From Estrella lausannensis (GTDB lineage: Bacteria > Chlamydiota > Chlamydiia > Chlamydiales > Criblamydiaceae), in the NCBI RefSeq assembly GCF_900000175.1, contig NZ_CWGJ01000011.1, positions 400,271 through 464,270 on the forward strand: DNA of 64,000 nucleotides, given 5' to 3'. Under the pieces are notes generated by a model. It did no database searches. It was not told the origin of the DNA and worked only from the letters and a program-made list of their open reading frames with translations. The number at the start of each line of letters is the position of its first letter. Within the stretch, counting starts at the first letter, position 1. This document shows, piece by piece, positions 61,947 through 64,000 of the stretch. Made by a program: the position numbers and the translations under genes.

Positions 61947-63543
61947 CAACAAACTGCTCCACGTTCGCAACCGCGTATTCGTTAAAACAAGGCGTGCTGC
62001 TAAGCAAAATACCCATTTCGTAGTAGAGTAACGCCAGGTTTTTTGCATACCTCGCCTGCAGGCGCACCAATTCCCGCTTCGAGTTGGTCAACCTGCGCTG
62101 AAAGTCTAGCACGACAAAGAGTGTGCTTGCTCCGGCGTTGAGTCTGATAATCTCATTGGAAACCAGTTCGCTGTTATACTTCACCTCTTCTTCTGCTTTA
62201 TCTACAAGCTCGGCTAAGGTGGCGTGCTGGGTCGTCGCCTCCCTGATCTTAACCATCGCCTTATGGCGGGATCTGCTCAAAAGCAGATTGAATCTCTCGG
62301 ATTCCGCAGCTTGCTGACGCAAGCGTCCTCGCGCTTCGGATTGCTGGAGCGGCATGGAAAACCGAAGCATGACTGAAGCATCTGTTTCACTTTGATCCCG
62401 GCTTAAGATGGAAGAGAGAGACCGAGTCCTCCGCCCCATCTGAAGATTTGAAGACGAAATCTCCCCAACAATATCAAGAGAGGGCAAAAGAGCATTCAGA
62501 TCTCCGATGACAATATATTTAGAGGCCATCAGTTGTGATTTCAACGATAAAATCTCAGGACGATTCATAATCCCTATTGAAATGAACTTTTGGATGATCT
62601 GTTCATCTCCCAAAGGGATTTTTTTGATCTTTGGAAAATCATCCAATTTCCAGTCAATCACGACGGGGTCTGTGATGCGATCTCCGAGACCGGTAAGAAA
62701 AAAAAGTTGTTGCGTAGATGTGATCGCTTCTTGCCGCGCTGCTTCAAGAGCAATATTTTCATTTGCCAAAAGAGCCAGGACCTGCACCCTATCCGACTTG
62801 GGTATCTCATCCTCTTTAATCAGATCGTCGGTGTTCCGCATCAACTCTTCGGTTTTTTTAACTGAATCCATCTGGATATCGATGATTTTTTGGCTGGCAG
62901 CCAAATCCCAATAAAACTCGATCGTTTCCAAAATCCTAGCAGAAATTTCTAACAAGGTATTGCTTTTGACCGCTTCCAAAATCCACTTTTCTGCAATCTC
63001 ATCAACGCGCTCTCTCCCATAAAGAAGGTCCTTGAGAAGCGGCTGTTCTATGCGCAGGAAAAGCCCTGCGATAGATCCATCCGCTGCTGAATCCACTAGA
63101 TTGGATACCGGATTATGCGACTGAAGAACTTCGCTTCCCATCAATATGCGAGTTCCCGGTCTTGTTTTCTTGGCAACTTCGATCCGCCCCCTGTTTTCAT
63201 GCGCCCATTTCGTAGACTTAACCCCTGTCGATATATCCTGGGCATCACGGATAGAATCGTGTTCAATTTCGCTGTTAACATAATAGTCAAAGGGAGCCGC
63301 TTTTTCCTGAACAACCCCTTGCTGCTCGACCACATCCAAGATTAAAACGCCTACCTGTCTATCATTGTGGAGGGTATCTGCAATTGCATCGGTTAATCGA
63401 AAATATGTCGATTCGGCGAGGCTCGCATGAGGTTGCATGTAGAAAAAGGTGGAAAGGAAAAAAAAAGCCGTTCTACTGAAAAGATATTTCGGTCCGTACC
63501 TGCATCCGTGAGTTAGAGCCTTGGTCATGTGATTGGATACCAT
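61939..63543 (-). CDS. TolC-like outer-membrane efflux protein
   Basis: 534 residues from the ATG at 63543; the frame opens at a GTG at 63630 and another ATG is at 63528, and none has a clear ribosome-binding site. A signal peptide is visible (TAFFFLSTFFYMQPHASLA, cleavage near A43). Two repeats of coiled-coil/strand character (LEISARILETIEFYWDLAAS ... ; LRLNAGASTLFVVLDFQRRL) match the OEP/TolC family. It would form the outer-membrane exit duct of the type I system. It is first in the operon, and the promoter is not obvious. Confidence 0.8.
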   Translation of the reverse strand: MVSNHMTKALTHGCRYGPKYLFSRTAFFFLSTFFYMQPHASLAESTYFRLTDAIADTLHNDRQVGVLILDVVEQQGVVQEKAAPFDYYVNSEIEHDSIRDAQDISTGVKSTKWAHENRGRIEVAKKTRPGTRILMGSEVLQSHNPVSNLVDSAADGSIAGLFLRIEQPLLKDLLYGRERVDEIAEKWILEAVKSNTLLEISARILETIEFYWDLAASQKIIDIQMDSVKKTEELMRNTDDLIKEDEIPKSDRVQVLALLANENIALEAARQEAITSTQQLFFLTGLGDRITDPVVIDWKLDDFPKIKKIPLGDEQIIQKFISIGIMNRPEILSLKSQLMASKYIVIGDLNALLPSLDIVGEISSSNLQMGRRTRSLSSILSRDQSETDASVMLRFSMPLQQSEARGRLRQQAAESERFNLLLSRSRHKAMVKIREATTQHATLAELVDKAEEEVKYNSELVSNEIIRLNAGASTLFVVLDFQRRLTNSKRELVRLQARYAKNLALLYYEMGILLSSTPCFNEYAVANVEQFVDE

Positions 63544-63785
63544 TTTATCTAGAAAAGGGAAATGCGCTGGGTGTCTTACCTCATCTATTTGTATATACAG
63601 AGGGTTGAATTTAAGAGAAAGTTTGACCACACCGATTATGTTTGAAAATTTGGGATAGCACTTGGTCGTCGGTTAAAGAAAGAGTTTTGCAATCCGATCT
63701 AAGCACAAGCACGCCTACGTGGGTGCATTAGGATCCAACGTGACACGGAAATAAAATATCAACTTTAAATTTAGGTAAAAAAAAA

Positions 63786-63811
63786 GCCCTTACAGGATAG
63801 CCTGTAAGGGC
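63786..63811 (-). terminator. rRNA operon terminator downstream of 5S
   Basis: Perfect 11-nt stem GCCCTTACAGG (63786-63796) / CCTGTAAGGGC (63801-63811), loop ATAG, followed on the minus strand by nine T's (63777-63785). Confidence 0.88.
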
Positions 63812-63821
63812 GAACAAAAGA

Positions 63822-63935
63822 CCTGGCAGCGACCTACTCTCCCACACTCTTGCGTGCAGTACCATCGGCGATGAAGGGTTTTACTTCTGAGTTCGGAATG
63901 GGATCAGGTATGGCTCCTTCTCTAGTGCCACCAGG
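63822..63935 (-). rRNA. rrf: 5S ribosomal RNA
   Basis: About 114 nt read on the minus strand, from CCTGGTGGCACTAGAGAAGG through CCGAACTCAGAAG and GCCGATGGTACTGC to GAGTAGGTCGCTGCCAGG. The ends CCTGGTGGC and GCTGCCAGG pair as helix I. The 23S gene is expected to the right of the window. Confidence 0.95.
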
Positions 63936-63981
63936 AAAAAAATCTATGAATTGTTAACCTGCAATTCAGGCAGGGTCTGGC

Positions 63982-64000
63982 AAAAAAAAAGCCCTTACAG
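63982..64000 (-). terminator. Half-copy of the 5S terminator at the window edge
   Basis: AAAAAAAAGCCCTTACAG repeats the terminator arm at 63777-63795 exactly. The other arm lies past the window. On the minus strand it would sit immediately upstream of the 5S gene. Confidence 0.6.

Overview
The window looks like a chromosome segment of an environmental (Parachlamydiales-type) chlamydia. Four things point there. (1) A pair of tiny basic-protein genes sits directly before ybeY and a CBS-domain CorC-like gene, the arrangement I recall for C. trachomatis CT421.1-CT421.2-CT422-CT423. (2) An hflX / PhnP-like hydrolase / FAD oxidoreductase / mdh neighbourhood recalls CT375-CT380. (3) There is a citrate synthase next to mdh and a KatA-type catalase, both known from environmental chlamydiae but not from Chlamydia itself. 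(4) Many genes look lineage-specific. Base composition is close to 50% G+C by eye, and a catalase-bearing chlamydia of that composition suggests the Criblamydiaceae (Estrella-like). That family assignment is inference.

Layout. 1-4 kb: end of a flavin amine oxidase, an ABC exporter and a class V aminotransferase-like enzyme. 4.1-6.9 kb: a large membrane-anchored protein that joins a tyrosine phosphatase, an atypical kinase-like domain and a Nudix-like domain, probably a host-directed effector. 7-10.6 kb: GNAT protein, an AbiEi/AbiEii toxin-antitoxin pair with a recognisable promoter/operator, and an APH(9)-like phosphotransferase. 10.6-15.2 kb: tRNA-Tyr and tRNA-Thr and three unknown genes. 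15.3-19.2 kb: housekeeping operon (small basic proteins, ybeY, CorC-like, rny). 19.3-31 kb: tRNA-Ser, catalase and assorted metabolic genes, including a frameshifted MOSC gene. 31.2-34.9 kb: a C39-like peptidase / GCS2-type amidoligase / ATP-grasp cluster that probably makes or trims a small peptide or amino-acid conjugate. 35.8-47.4 kb: methyltransferase, lipoprotein, rlmN, hflX, PhnP-like, FAD oxidoreductase, gltA, mdh, queE, queC. 47.4-52.4 kb: three unknown proteins, two carrying alpha-CTD-like helical motifs, and adenylate kinase. 52.5-55.7 kb: unknown coiled-coil protein, a glycine/alanine-rich protein and an M48-like protease.

56-63.6 kb: the most striking system. An overlapping four-gene operon (TolC-like, HlyD-like, C39-peptidase ABC transporter, second ABC transporter) matches the NHLM-type bacteriocin export machinery. 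It converges on a 66-residue peptide gene with a classical double-glycine leader. The picture is a complete type I peptide-secretion system in an apparently obligate intracellular lineage.

A family of imperfect palindromic repeats (ends TATACCGAAAGTGTCTCAAAA, in ~160, ~75 and ~48 bp forms) occupies most larger intergenic gaps and in several places supplies or abuts stop codons. The window ends in a minus-strand 5S rRNA with its terminator, and a second terminator half-copy lies at the very edge.
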